Source: Citrus sinensis
Taxonomy: Eukaryota; Streptophyta; Magnoliopsida; Sapindales; Rutaceae
Assembly: GCF_022201045.2 (NCBI RefSeq)
Contig: NC_068558.1
Location: 13,979,501-14,043,500 of the forward strand
Direction: 5' to 3'
Length of the DNA stretch: 64,000 nt
Positions 1 to 11,953 of this stretch are shown here, in pieces. Position numbers and translations under genes: made by a program. The notes under the pieces were generated by a model. The model did no database searches. It saw only the letters and a program-made list of their open reading frames with translations, and was not told the DNA's origin. Position 1 is the first letter of the stretch; every line of letters starts with the position of its first letter.

Positions 1-2526
1 ATGCTTTGTCAGTCTCATTTTCGTAGCATAGTTCCTCAATTTAACAATTTAAATATTACCACATCACGCTTTATGCCTCGACCAACCATCTCAATAGAAA
101 GAACATGTACAAAAACTATGGAAGGAAAATTCTAGTAGAATGTCCAAACACAACATGAATATGATCCGAAACTATTAAGATCTAAATCCTCCCGTGTTCA
201 TGGGGAGATGATGATTCTTCCATTTTAAAGTTTCTGCATGCACAGCTTGTTCTTTGTTAAGTTTATTTATGTTGATCTGCAAGAGATGAAAAGCTTACTT
301 ATTATTGTCTAACAAGCCGTGATATTGTATATGTATATCTACCTAACCTAACCATTCCTTTTGGTTTAGGTTTCTCTTTTGGTTTTACTTTATAACTAAC
401 CATTCCTATTGATTAAACAATTAATAAACAAAAAAAAAAAAGAATTCTACTTTAATTATTTGTTCTCATTCGATAATCTATCCTACCAGAAATTCTAGAA
501 TACATTGAGATATTGTGTTAGTCATCTAACGACTAAATAATGTTCTGTCATGTGTGCATTTATATCACTCATACTAATAAATATAATTCTAATAAAACTC
601 TTTACTCCTGATGGAACCCTATAATTCTAATAAAAATTGGACAAAATATATAATAAAAAATCCATTCCATAATCATAAAGCAATTTTTTTTTTTAAAAAA
701 AAAATCTGAATTGTTTAATCCAGAAATACAATGAAATGAAATTGTAACAAGAGAAAGAGCAAAGTATTGCAATTACTAACCATTCGGATTATTTTGGCAA
801 AAATATCACTGAATTTTAGATTCTTTGAAGCAAATTAAAATTAACAAAAACTGGCAGTAAAATACATACCTGTGACAAATTCATATAGAATTAAACCTCA
901 ATAAATGTACAGCGTACTATTCATTACTACAACATAATCACCATCATAATGGATATTTATGTGCATTTAGGATATGTTTGAGGGATTGCGTTGGATCCTC
1001 AAATAATATATAATTAATTTTGAAAATAGTTTTGAGTTATCTAAAAATTAGAGAAATTTTTTCTTTATATATTTGATAAATTACTCGTCAAAGTGTGGTC
1101 AATCTACAATGAAATGATCAAAATATTACTCTCAATTATGTATAAAAATAATTTCACTAGTTTTTTATTTCTATTTATGTTTTCTAAACATAATTAATAC
1201 CAGTGTGCTAATAATATTATTTTAAATTTAATAAAAAAATAAATGAATAAATTATAAAAATATGTGTTCATTTAGAGTTGCAGGGTGTCACTCAGGTTGA
1301 TTCATTTCAGACTTTGTTTTAAGGGTGGTTTTGAAAATACACATTCATGAAGGGCACTTTTGGTATTGTGCCTTCAAAATATTCTCATACAAACAAATTT
1401 AAAAAATACCTTGTCTAAATATTAGAATCAAAACAAAATATAATTATACTTCCGCATCCGAGTATGACTCAAGGTTTCTTTATTAGCTTTAGCATATTTA
1501 TAATTACTTCTCATATTGGGACAAAAAAAATTGACCTCTAATCCATTCCTTCTAATTCTTTGATCTACCTAAAACAATCATGTATGCTAGACTCTAGAAA
1601 TGTACATCAGGCATGTAGAATAAATAAGATTCTACGTTAGTAGAATTATCAGAATTTTATGACTTTGAGTTAATTTCGACAGACAGCATGCTGACATTTC
1701 TTGCACGCATTAATAATAAACACTTGAGGAAATAATGAAACTACTACTTTCAAAAACCCAATAAAAACATGAAGATTACAGACAGTAGCAAATAGGTTAT
1801 GCCTCTATATGACATTGCTGTCTGGCAACTGCAGCTTTTAAGTTACACTTCTAAAGTGTTCCTTATATTTGTTTAATTACTTTTATTATATTTATTAAAT
1901 TATTTTTCAAAATTCATATTTCATCACATCAAATATAGGGCGGAAAGGACCCTAAATATGAGAGAACAAAGAAAAAAAAATGTAATTCCTGACAACTAAT
2001 TTAGATTTTAGCATCAATTATCATTAAAATTAAGTCGCATGAAACAAAATAAAAAATAATAATTGCTGTAAAATACGTACATGAGAGTCAGAAGGCTTGA
2101 GGATTTGTGAGATATAATTAGGGGTTTTTACAAGCGATATACAATGGGGAATAATAGGGAAATTATCGTTTTGACCCCTAATTTTTTTCCTAACTACGGT
2201 ATCCCCTTTTTGCCCGCCCAATATCCCATTACCCTTGACCCGCTTGGTATTGCAAGTTTACCCTAAGGTAAATAGCGGATGAGGGTAGAGTTTTTTAACT
2301 TAAATTTTTTTGTTTGAAGTAATTAAATTCTATTATTTTTTCACTTTTAAATTTGCACTGATAAAATGATTAGATTCGAAAATTTAAATCAACAACTAGA
2401 AGCTTCCAAGAATGAGTGAAATTATAAATGAATGATTGATTATTTCTCCTATAACTTGGGTAAAATGTCTTTCATGTAATCCAATTGTGGTAATATTTAC
2501 CTTTTTGTATCCCTTAACCGTTATCT
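1..2526. other. AT-rich spacer, no gene recognised
   Basis: No open frame here resembles a known protein, and no RNA gene, LTR or clear inverted repeat was recognised. The DNA is strongly AT-rich with short homopolymers. It is treated as intergenic. Confidence 0.5.
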
Positions 2527-2535
2527 TTTTTTCAT

Positions 2536-3318
2536 AGGAAATTATCAGCCATATACCCTTAAATGACACCCATATTAAACGTGTGTGAACATTTTTAAAG
2601 TGTATCACTCGTATACCCTGAGTTGACAAAACACCTCTGCCGTCCACCAATCCGTTAACTTCCGTTTGCAAGCGCTGACATCATAAGGGTAATTTAGTCT
2701 TTTAAGATTGATGAAACTTTGATTAAAAAAAGATATGTCATCCCATTTACTTAGTAAAAAATGACATGTCATATGATATATATTGATAAAAATGACATGT
2801 CATCCTATTTATCGGATAATTATTAATAATTGCTAAAAAAAACTACTTTACAACCGAATCTACTCCTCTAAAATTTAACTTAAATTTTTAGAGATCTACT
2901 CCTCCAAGCTCCAATTGAAAATTTTTATGGTATAATATGTATAATTGTAAATAATATGTTGTTAATAATTTTTTTATGGTATAATATGGATATTTTTTAT
3001 GGATAATTGCTAATAATATGTACCATTAATAATTTATTTTTTAATAAAAAAATGTATTGTTAATAACAAAATAAAAAAATTGTGTATTGAAAATTTACGT
3101 TAATTTTTGGGGTAAATTTATCCTTTTTATCTCATTTTGAGTTTCAAGGGCAAAATAGTTAATTTGCCATAATTCTGTTAACTTTCTAACAGAAGTTAAT
3201 GGATTGGTGGACAGCAGATATGTTTTGTCAACTTAGGGTATACGAGTGATATACTTAAAAAGTGTTTACACACGTTTGATACATGTGTCATTTAAGGGTA
3301 TATGGCTGATAATTTTCC
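2536..3318. mobile_element. Non-autonomous MULE-like MITE with long terminal inverted repeats
   Basis: The left end (about 2536-2670) reappears in reverse complement at the right end (about 3180-3318). The arms are roughly 130-140 bp with scattered mismatches. Both outer tips read GGAAA(A)TTATCAGCC inward. The 9-base string ttttttcat stands immediately outside both ends (2527-2535 and 3319-3327), a clean target-site duplication. Long inverted repeats with a 9-bp duplication are typical of Mutator-like elements. The 783-bp body has no coding capacity, so it would depend on a transposase elsewhere. Confidence 0.75.
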
Positions 3319-3579
3319 TTTTTTCATTTGACATATTCTGATTAGTTAGTCCAAGTAATTTTTCTTTAAAATCATTTTGGTCTCTGAGAATTTGAGCAAA
3401 CTATGTCACGCTCTTCCATTTTCAGGTACAAAAGATTATTTATATAGCGATCTTTATTTCATCATGTGATTAAGTTTTTTCATCTTTTAAATAATAATTT
3501 ACTATCTTTTACATTATTTTTTAACCACATATAATCATTGTCACTTCAAATATGATACATTAGAATGTATCATACATTA

Positions 3580-3887
3580 ACCCAATAATAGTGTCCAACA
3601 ACTTAAAAGTTGAATCAACAAAACTATGTTTAGGTTTACAAAAATAACTTCTGAATTTGATGTATCATACATTATAATTCGAGTTTAGAAAATTTTTTAT
3701 CAATTTTTTTTATTTTCTATAATCTGTCCAGTCTAATACCTAATTGATTTGATCAATCCTAGTATAAATTAATGGTGAAAAAAAACCTAACAATTATTAT
3801 AATATATCAAATCTAAAAGTTATTTTTGTAAATTTAAACATAATTTTGTTGATTCAACTTTTAAGTTGTTAGACACTACTATTGGGT
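3580..3887. repeat. Fold-back element with inverted arms of about 85 bp
   Basis: The arm from 3580 (starting acccaataatagtgt) is repeated inverted at about 3803-3887 (ending cactactattgggt), with only a few mismatches. Each arm includes acttaaaagttgaatcaac or its complement. The spacer is AT-rich and noncoding. I could not define a target-site duplication, so the class is open; a MITE is likely. Confidence 0.6.
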
Positions 3888-3903
3888 GGGCAACACTGAT
3901 GTT

Positions 3904-4705
3904 TGCCCCGGGTCAAACCCCGAAAGAGCTCTAAAACGACGTTGTTTCATCGATTATTTTGTTTTTGTTTTTGTTTTCATTCTCGTTAAAACGACGCCTT
4001 TTTTCAAAAGGCAAAATTCTCACGTTTAACGGTTTAAGGCAAAAGCAATACCAGAAGCCCAGAACCCATCTGTTTTCTCTTCCTCTTCGTTTCACCACAC
4101 TAGAATTTTGAGTACAATTCTTACACAGTTCATTTCTCTCAAAACCTAGTTGCCAACACAAACAAACCGCTTACTTCACTTCAAAAAACTTGTTGTAACC
4201 AACAACTTGCTTCTGTTGCTGCGGCTGTTGTCGTTGCTGCAGTGGTCTTGAGTTCGCAGATTCAGAAGAAGCAAGTCCAATGGATAGCTCTAAGTCGAGA
4301 ATTTCTTGATAATGGGTGCTGCTATGCATCATTTCTTCGTTATTATTAATAGTCTAATTGTTGAAATTATTATGGTTATGAATTTGGTTGGGAGGGCGGT
4401 GAGAGAACGAAAAAAACAAAAACGACTTCATTCACAGTAAATCAGAACAAAAAAAAAAATTCAAGCAGAAACAGTGCCGTTAAGAGAACGAAGAAAAAGA
4501 AGAAGTAAGGGTTCAGCTGGGTTAAAGAAAGAAGAAGAAGAAGGTTGCCATTTGCAAACCAAAACGACTTCGTTGAAAGCGAATAAGAACAAATAAAAAA
4601 ATTAAAGTAGAAACGTCGTCGTTCAATAGCGCTTGAAAACAAAAAAAAAATTAAGAGCCGAAACGGTATGGTTTCGGAATTTGACCCAGGGCAAACATCA
4701 TTTTC
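3904..4705. mobile_element. Probable second non-autonomous MULE-like element
   Basis: The left tip reads gatgtttgccccgggtcaaa and the right tip, reverse-complemented, reads gatgtttgccctgggtcaaa; both continue into ccgaaa. Inside, short aaaacgac / acgacgtt motifs recur in both orientations (near 3934, 3988, 4421, 4560 and 4615), as in subterminal repeats of MULEs. No transposase is visible. Exact ends are uncertain, and it abuts the fold-back at 3580-3887. Confidence 0.5.
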
Positions 4706-4964
4706 CTTGTGTTAATATATGATATGTATCACATGCTTCATTGTAGAGTTGTATCATGAAAAAAAGAAAACCAAAAAAATGACAAAAAACCTAAATAAGA
4801 TAATTAAGAGCAAACAGCCAAAATCAGCACAGGTAAGCATAATCCCATTACTCCTGCGATAAACTGGCGACCATGGAGTCTTTGTTGACAGAGATCACTG
4901 AGCAAGCAGTGTGTGAGTGATAATTACCAGTTAGTAATTACTTCATATTTAAGAGCGCGCAAAA
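4706..4964 (+). promoter_or_regulatory. 5' flank of the BASS1-like gene
   Basis: This 259-bp gap must hold the core promoter and 5' leader of the transporter gene. I see no unambiguous TATA box. Transposon sequence ends directly upstream, so the promoter is either short or reaches into the inserted DNA. Confidence 0.3.
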
Positions 4965-7900
4965 ATGCAGTACTCAATTCCATGCTCTAACACAAGACTC
5001 AATTTTGAGCCATACACAACACACATTTCAAGTCACCGTCTAACACGAACTCAACTGCAACTAAGATCCCAATCCATTTCATCTTCCAAAAGCTCAGATC
5101 AGCTTATACTAAGATCCCAATCCCAATTCCAATCACGTTTACATGTAAAACCCATTTGGAATTCACCCATCACTCATCCTCGAAACCCCGAAAACACCAA
5201 TTTTAGACTCACTAACTTTGGCCCTCTTCATTGCGGCATTTCATCGAACACCGCTGACGCTAATAACAGCCGGAGTTTTCGGGAATGGATTGAGTTAATT
5301 GGTGAATTGATATCAACTGCCTTTCCGATATGGGTATCTTTGGGTTGCTTATTGGGTTTGGTCAAGCCAAGTTCCTTCAACTGGGTCCAGCCAAAATGGA
5401 CAATTATTGGCCTTACTCTCACCATGCTCGGTATGGGAATGACTCTCACTCTTGATGATCTTCGTGGCGCTTTGGCCATGCCCAAGGAAATCATTTCTGG
5501 CTTTGTGCTTCAGTATTCGGTTTGTGTTTTTCTTCATTGCATTAATTATATTCAAAATTTATTCAACTGCAAAATGCTTAGATCTTTTATATGAATAAAC
5601 GTGTGGTAGAATCATGATGAAACGTATATGGTTATCTAAAATACATGTGGTGAGTACTATGCTCAAGTAATTTCACAAAATTTTCTATGCTGAAGAGTTT
5701 TGATCTTACGATACATAATATAAAATCGTTATGTGTAAAAGTAAGAATGTATTATGACACATGAATGAATGAGCAACCGTAAAATTATTAAGACTGATGA
5801 TAAATATTAAAATGTGTTAAGAAAAGACTGTGATGTAGATTGTCAGAGAATATAATGCTTCGTGTTTTGACCCTTAACCAAATCCACGTCATTGGTTTAA
5901 TGGAGGCCCTACAACTACTCAATCCAACACATCCCATTCTCTGTTTGTTACCTTCAATCTCAATTATCAACAATTTACCTCATTTCAGTGAAAACAGCTT
6001 GTATAAATAAATATGTGAAGACTTTGCATATGATACATGAAGACAACAGGAGGGTTTCATTTCTGATAATTGAACAATAAAAGGAAAAGAAGAGAGAGAG
6101 AGAGAGAGAGGAAGAAGAATATGAGCACTTGAAACTTTACTGATATTAGTGTATCTATGTATACACTTGGTGTCCATCTGCCTGGCGAAATGCCACGTGT
6201 TTCCTGCCTCCCATAGATTTTAGGCTTTTGCAAGAGCACCTCTTTCAAACTCGACTTCGCATGGTGGGTCCATGGGCCTTCATGGTTTTCAAAAGAAAAG
6301 CCTATATCTACGCATTCGGAGGTTGTGAATTTAGGAATAGTGATACTGTAAACTTTATATGTATTTTAGAATCACTTTCACTCAACTCCCAATATATATT
6401 TGTTTTCCATAGCTTCAACAGCATTTTGGATATTTGAGGCTTTTCTCTATCTGTTCATTCTAGACTGAAGCTATGAAGAACCGGTTTTGCACTATAAGCA
6501 ACAATTGTCAATTAGTTGACAAATGATGTTCACTTTCAGTCAACGTAACCATGTATTGAAATTTTTATACTAACTTAGATGACAATGGGTGACTGATTGC
6601 AGGTGATGCCAATATCAGGATTTCTTGTTAGTAAGCTCTTGAATCTACCATCTCATTATGCAGCTGGTTTAATATTGGTTGGGTGTTGCCCTGGTGGTAA
6701 GTACATCTGTTATTCTCTGAATATGGACTTGGCTACTTCATCACTATCCACATTTTGATAGTTTTGTTATCTCTTGGATGCAGGTACAGCAAGCAACATT
6801 GTCACTTACATTGCACGGTATGTGAATCTACGTAAACAAAATTATTTCCTCCTCTTCTGTTCTTATGCCTGCCAAAATCAGATGACCTGATGGTCTATTT
6901 GTTTTCCAGTGGAAATGTAGCACTTTCAGTGTTGATGACAGCCGCAAGCACTCTCTCTGCTGTGGTCAGTTAGCTAATTTTTCTTACTTATCCAATGCTG
7001 TCTTCCTTTAGATCATTTTTAGGACGGGACTATGTTAATGTTGATGTCGATCCAATAACAGGAATAAATTTACTGTTCTATAATTTCCTTAACATTAAAG
7101 TTTCAAATACTTTTCTTTTGTGATGCGTACAAGTAGTCATGTTGCTTGCCAACTATTTGGTTCAGTTTTCTGGAAAGAGGGTTGGAGTTGGTATAGTGCA
7201 GTTAAACTTTTGTTCTCTCAAAATTACCACTCACCGATATTATATTAAATCTTCTCTTCCCATTTCATTTTTCAGGTCATGACCCCCTTCCTTACAGCCA
7301 AACTTGCTGGACAATATGTTGCAGTAGATGCTATGGGTTTGTTTATGTCCACATTGCAAGTGAGCTCTCCTGCTGAAATACTGTTTTCTAACTGTTGTTG
7401 TTTGCAGTAAACTACAATTATTAATTGTGCCATGTCCTCAGGTTGTGCTTCTTCCTGTACTGGGCGGTGCATTTCTAAATCAATATTTCCATAGCTTGGT
7501 TAAGTTTGTCTCTCCCTTGATGCCACCCATTGCTGTGGGAACCGTTGCAATTCTTTGTGGCAATGCAATTGCTCAGAGTGCTTCTGCAATCCTTACGTCT
7601 GGTCCGCAAGTGGCGCTAGCAGCATTTCTTCTTCATGCATCTGGTTTTTTCTTTGGATATGTACTTGCAAGGATGCTCGGGATTGATGTGGCATCTTGTC
7701 GAACCATCTCTATTGAGGTTGGGATGCAGGTAATTGTTATTATGTATAGTTCAATTTCTAAGACAGAGAAGCTCCTTGTTTCATCTAGAAGTGATCCTTC
7801 ACAGCGTTCCACATCAATAATTGAATATAGAAGAGCAAATGCATATGGCTGTGTGTTGAAAACAAAATGAACTCTCATATTTTGATCATGGTTCTGGGGC

Positions 7901-8151
7901 CTGCTGGCAATTATTCTGAGTTAAATCAGATAACACTTTCATAGAGGAGCCAGCCCCTTCTATTTTTATTTAATTTTTGTTAAGCTTATTTTAATGATTT
8001 CATGTACCAGAACTCGGTGCTTGGAGTCGTTCTTGCCTCTCAGCACTTTGGAAGCCCAATGGCAGCAGTACCATGTGCAGTTTCTAGCGTCTGTCATTCA
8101 ATCTTTGGAAGCGTCTTAGCAGGAATTTGGAGACGCTCTACACCCAAGTAA
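4965..8151 (+). CDS. BASS1: BASS1-like plastid sodium/metabolite cotransporter (bile acid:Na+ symporter family)
   Basis: Seven exons join in frame: 4965-5519, 6603-6696, 6784-6817, 6910-6964, 7276-7359, 7442-7729 and 8011-8151, all with GT-AG introns, giving 416 residues ending at TAA. About the first 110 residues are Ser/Thr/Arg-rich and poor in acids, like a chloroplast transit peptide. The rest is hydrophobic with about nine membrane segments. Family landmarks are visible: GMGMTLTLDDL, the CPGGTASNIVTYIARG loop spanning exons 2-4, and the SIEVGMQNSVLGVVLA stretch across the last intron. BASS proteins move organic anions or other metabolites with Na+ across the plastid envelope; BASS2 carries pyruvate, while the BASS1 substrate is poorly defined. 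Assignment to BASS1 rather than another paralogue is by recall of similarity. No lesion was seen. Confidence 0.88.
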
Positions 8152-9574
8152 ATGCAGGATTGAAACAATATATCAAAATTGTGTAGTGTAGCTGTAGAAA
8201 TAAGTTTGAACCTTAACCAGTATGTACTTGAGATGTTAAAAATATTACCACTGGATAACTGATTGACAATGTTGGTTCCTAAAGTAGATGTAGTTCAATT
8301 CAAAGCAATCCCGGTTCTGAAGCTGATCTGGTACTGGTAAATGCTTTAATGAAGAGAGATTGGACGTTACGTGCTGTAATTTGTTGTTAAAGAAAGTTAA
8401 GATGCCTTACAAGTCTGAAGGGAGCCACCATTGTGCCATGACGTTATAAGTTATAACATATATTCATCGATGCATTATGGCCCATTTCCCCTTTCTTTAG
8501 AAACAAAATTTAAGGTCTTATGAGACTCGGTCCCTCTTTCAGAAATGCATTTGGTATAGCTAGAAATGTTTTTAAATTTACTAGTAATATAAAGAAATGC
8601 ATTTGGTACAAGTAGATTTTTTTTTTTAAAATTTATTAACTAAAATTTATAGAAACATGAAATTATTATCACTCAACTTTGCCAATGGTATACTTCTTAC
8701 AGTAAAATGGATAATTTCCTCTATATTGATACTCTATATAGAAATAACTTTCATGTAATCATAAAAAATTTTAATGCCAACTTGGGTCAATTACAAATAA
8801 GAATAAATTTTACATTGCAATAAATTATAAATTTTCTAGATCCTTTAAAGAACTTATTTGTCCATAATAATAATTATCCATATATTGCAAAAAATATATA
8901 TTATATTATATTAAAGGTTCAAGATGAAATAAAATATTTTTACAAAGTTATTTTAGACAATGATTTATTCTTTAAACCTTTAAAGTGAATTTCTATATTC
9001 CCAACAGTACACAAATATATGTACTATTTTTTAATACACACACAGTAGTCACACCCAAACACATACTATATTAATTAATTATCAATGTATAGCGTACTTT
9101 ACTTCTATATCACTTAAAGAATAATTTAAGGCATAATAATCATTTTTATAATTACACCTCTATATAATTATAACCTACTCATAGTAATAAAATTATTAGT
9201 TTGATTCTAATATTATAATTACAGAGAGATTTCACTGCAGTAACAACTAACAATGTTATTTAAATATACATATTTTATTTAACTATACATATTTGACTCG
9301 CTAGCATCTGATGAAAAGATCCATCCCCGCGCCCGCCTAAAATAACCCAAAGTCGTCCAATCTTTTGGCGGCTTTTGTTCGTAGAAGTTTCAACTTTTAA
9401 AAGACGAAAAGATCCAAACCCGCCAAATTCAAAAACCCCAAACGATTCCTCAGATCCCGCCACGCTACCGGCCACCCTCACTGTTTCAAAAGAATCAACA
9501 ACCCAAATGAAATCTTTCACAAACAAAAAATCAAAACCTCAAAAACTTTCTTTCACTTTACACAAATCAACAAA
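8152..9574. other. Intergenic spacer
   Basis: The first few hundred bases must carry the 3' UTR of the transporter gene. The remainder is very AT-rich with no recognisable coding or repeat structure. The last ~250 bases (from about 9300) become CA- and AAC-rich, as expected for a 5' UTR of the PHD gene. An open frame at 9375-9578 in this leader shows no family resemblance. Confidence 0.4.
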
Positions 9575-10661
9575 ATGAATACCAAATTCGAAGCCTTGCC
9601 CCCTCTCAAGAGATTCAGGCTCATGCAACAGCAACGAGAAGAACAAGAAGGAGGACAACAGCATCATCAACAGAAAATTCAAGAATCCGATGAATCCATA
9701 GCCAAAAACCTTTGCCTCCCGGCGAAGAAGAGAAAATATTGCTTCTACCCACCACCATTACCTTCATCTGATTCTCCGGCAACCAGGACCGTGGGCGCCG
9801 GCGGCGGTATCGGTTCATTCACTACATATTCCTTGCCGGCCAAGAAAAGGGTATGGGCAATTCAACCCGATTTGTCATTTCTTGATCTCAATGTTGAGTG
9901 GAAGCCGCCGTCGTTCATAGAAACCAAAGACGAGTGCATTCAAGAACAAGAAGAAATCCAACAAGAAGAAGAGGATGATGGGATTCTGTGTACAGTATGT
10001 CAAAGCACGGACGGGGACTCGAAAGACCCCATTGTTTTTTGCGACGGGTGTGATCTAATGGTGCACGCCACTTGCTACGGCAACCCACTTGTTAAAGAAA
10101 TCCCAGATGGGGACTGGTTCTGCGCCCAATGCTTGGCTGCTAACGATGAGAATCGGGCGTTTTCTTGTTGTCTGTGTCCTGTTGGTGGCGGAGCAATGAA
10201 GCCTACTAAAGATGGTCTATGGGCCCACGTGGTGTGTGCAGTGTTGGTGCCAGAGGTGTTCTTTGAGGATCCGGAAGGGAGAGAAGGGATTGATTGCTCA
10301 AAGGTGCCTAAGACGAGGAGGGAGAAGAGGTGTTATATTTGTAAGAGTAAAAGGGGATGTTCTGTTGAATGTTCTGAGCCTAAGTGTTGCCTTTCTTTTC
10401 ATGTCACCTGTGGGTTGAGCGAGGATCTTTGTATTGAGTATAGGGAAGGGAAGAAGGGTGGTGCTGTTGTTGCTGGCTTCTGTAAAGATCATACCGAGAT
10501 ATGGAAGAAGGTAAAGTAAATATTTGCTAAATATGTGGTTTTTTTTTCCCAAGTATGATGATTTGTTAGTGATGGTTCTGTTAATGGATTTTGTTTTCTT
10601 TATGCAGCAACAGCAGACGGGTAAGTACAAGATTGTGGCCAGAGATGATTGCAAGAAATGA
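9575..10661 (+). CDS. PHD finger + extended PHD (ePHD) nuclear protein, Jade/BRPF-like reader module
   Basis: Exon 1 is 9575-10510 and exon 2 is 10608-10661 (GT-AG intron), giving 329 residues; the last exon adds a short QQQTGKYKIVARDDCKK tail. Residues 9-16 (PPLKRFRL) and two LPAKKR motifs look like nuclear-localisation or adaptor signals, followed by a Glu/Gln-rich stretch (residues 122-135). A canonical C4HC3 PHD finger lies at about 139-186. An extended PHD follows at about 198-310, with the CCLCPVGGGAMK start, WAHVVCA, CYICKSK and the closing FHVTCGL...FCKDH. PHD-ePHD pairs read histone H3 tails in Jade, BRPF and AF10 proteins. Here no enzymatic domain accompanies them, so the protein is probably a chromatin adaptor. 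No defect was seen. Confidence 0.88.
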
Positions 10662-11898
10662 GTAGCTTTTTGGGGGCCGATATATTCAACAATGGGTTTG
10701 TCCCTCTATCAAAATTTATGATCTCTGATTGTAACCTTTGTTTTTAGATGATAATTATGCTTATATTGGATTAGTTGAAATAAAGCCTTTGGGTATTAGC
10801 CGTTGGTTTGGCAAGCTTGGTACAGAGGTGCCATTCAAATCCTTTTGGCAACTGATCTCTTATTTATCAGATAAAATGGGTGATCATAACTTGAAAAGTA
10901 GCATTTGTGCTTTAATTCAAACGGACGGGTAAAGTTTTATTGTTGGTTCATCTGAGATGACCTGTGTTTATATACTTCTCTTATTTTTCTAAGATAAGAT
11001 GAAAGGCTTGTGAAATTGAAATTTAAATTTGGGTTCAAATCAATGACTTTGCTGAAATAACTACATTCTTGGTAAAGCAAACTTTGTTTGCATGTTTCTG
11101 ATTAAGGTACTTGATGAAGGATTCTCAGAAGTAGCTGCTTATGAACAGCTTTAATGGTGATTAGGGTAGAATATTGAGTGATTTCACTCATAACTAGATC
11201 GTGTTATTCTGATGGTTGAAGCTAATTTTATCTTTTGCTGAGAGTTTTGCACGAGCAATATTTGCCTTTTGCTAACAGCTCTGTGTACATTGCAATACCA
11301 AACATTCTAGAGAAGATAAAATAACAAAGTTAGGTTACTGTATAATAGCAATGCTACCAAAGTTGGGTTAGCAAATCTCTCTCTCTCTCTCTTTTCTTTT
11401 TCTGAATAAGCCACAAAGTTGGGCACAAATTCATGCAACACTAGACAATTGTCAATTTACTTGAAAATTGAATTGAAATGCTTAAAAAATTACATGTCTC
11501 ATCATGTGAGTCATGTATGATAAGACATGTACTTCAACTTTATTGCAAATCTGAGGGATATATTCTCATTTGTAAAACTTAAATTGTCAACTTTTTCTAG
11601 CGCACTATAAATTCGAATCAATCATAGCAAGACCAGTATCATTAAACATACTCTAACCTGTATTGTTAGCCACTCACATATGAATTATACAGCTGCAAGG
11701 ACGGTTTTCTTAGGTATTTGAAAATTCTCCTTAAACCATCCAATTCAATCATGAGCTTAATTTGTCAGAATCACACAGATATGTATGTTTGCTAGAGTTT
11801 GGTGGAGGATGCTGACCTGCTACTAAAAAGTTAAAATACTGTTACTTTTCTTGTAAGAAAATACCTTATTGCAATCATGTTCTAGAACCAATGCAGCC
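10662..11898. other. Intergenic spacer
   Basis: Holds the 3' UTR of the PHD gene and the 5' flank of dioxygenase copy A. A 65-codon open stretch at 10738-10932 begins with TTG and resembles nothing I know. A (CT)n run lies near 11378-11390. Nothing else was identified. Confidence 0.4.
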
Positions 11899-11906
11899 TA
11901 TAAAAA
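11899..11906 (+). promoter_or_regulatory. TATA box of dioxygenase copy A
   Basis: TATAAAAA lies 48 bp upstream of the ATG at 11954, a normal distance for a short-leader plant promoter. The other array copies have a degenerate CCAATACAAA in the corresponding place, so this copy's promoter differs from theirs. Confidence 0.55.
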
Positions 11907-11953
11907 GGCTGTAGACTTGTAGTATTCTTGAGCCAAAATTTGTGTAAGAAAAT

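Noticed and set aside
4442..4642. Minus-strand open frame rich in Phe/Leu
   Set aside because: Low-complexity product of A-rich repeats inside the putative MULE-like element.
10738..10932. 65-codon open frame just downstream of the PHD gene
   Set aside because: It starts with TTG, has no recognisable family, and lies in the expected 3' UTR; the PHD gene already has a natural stop at 10661.
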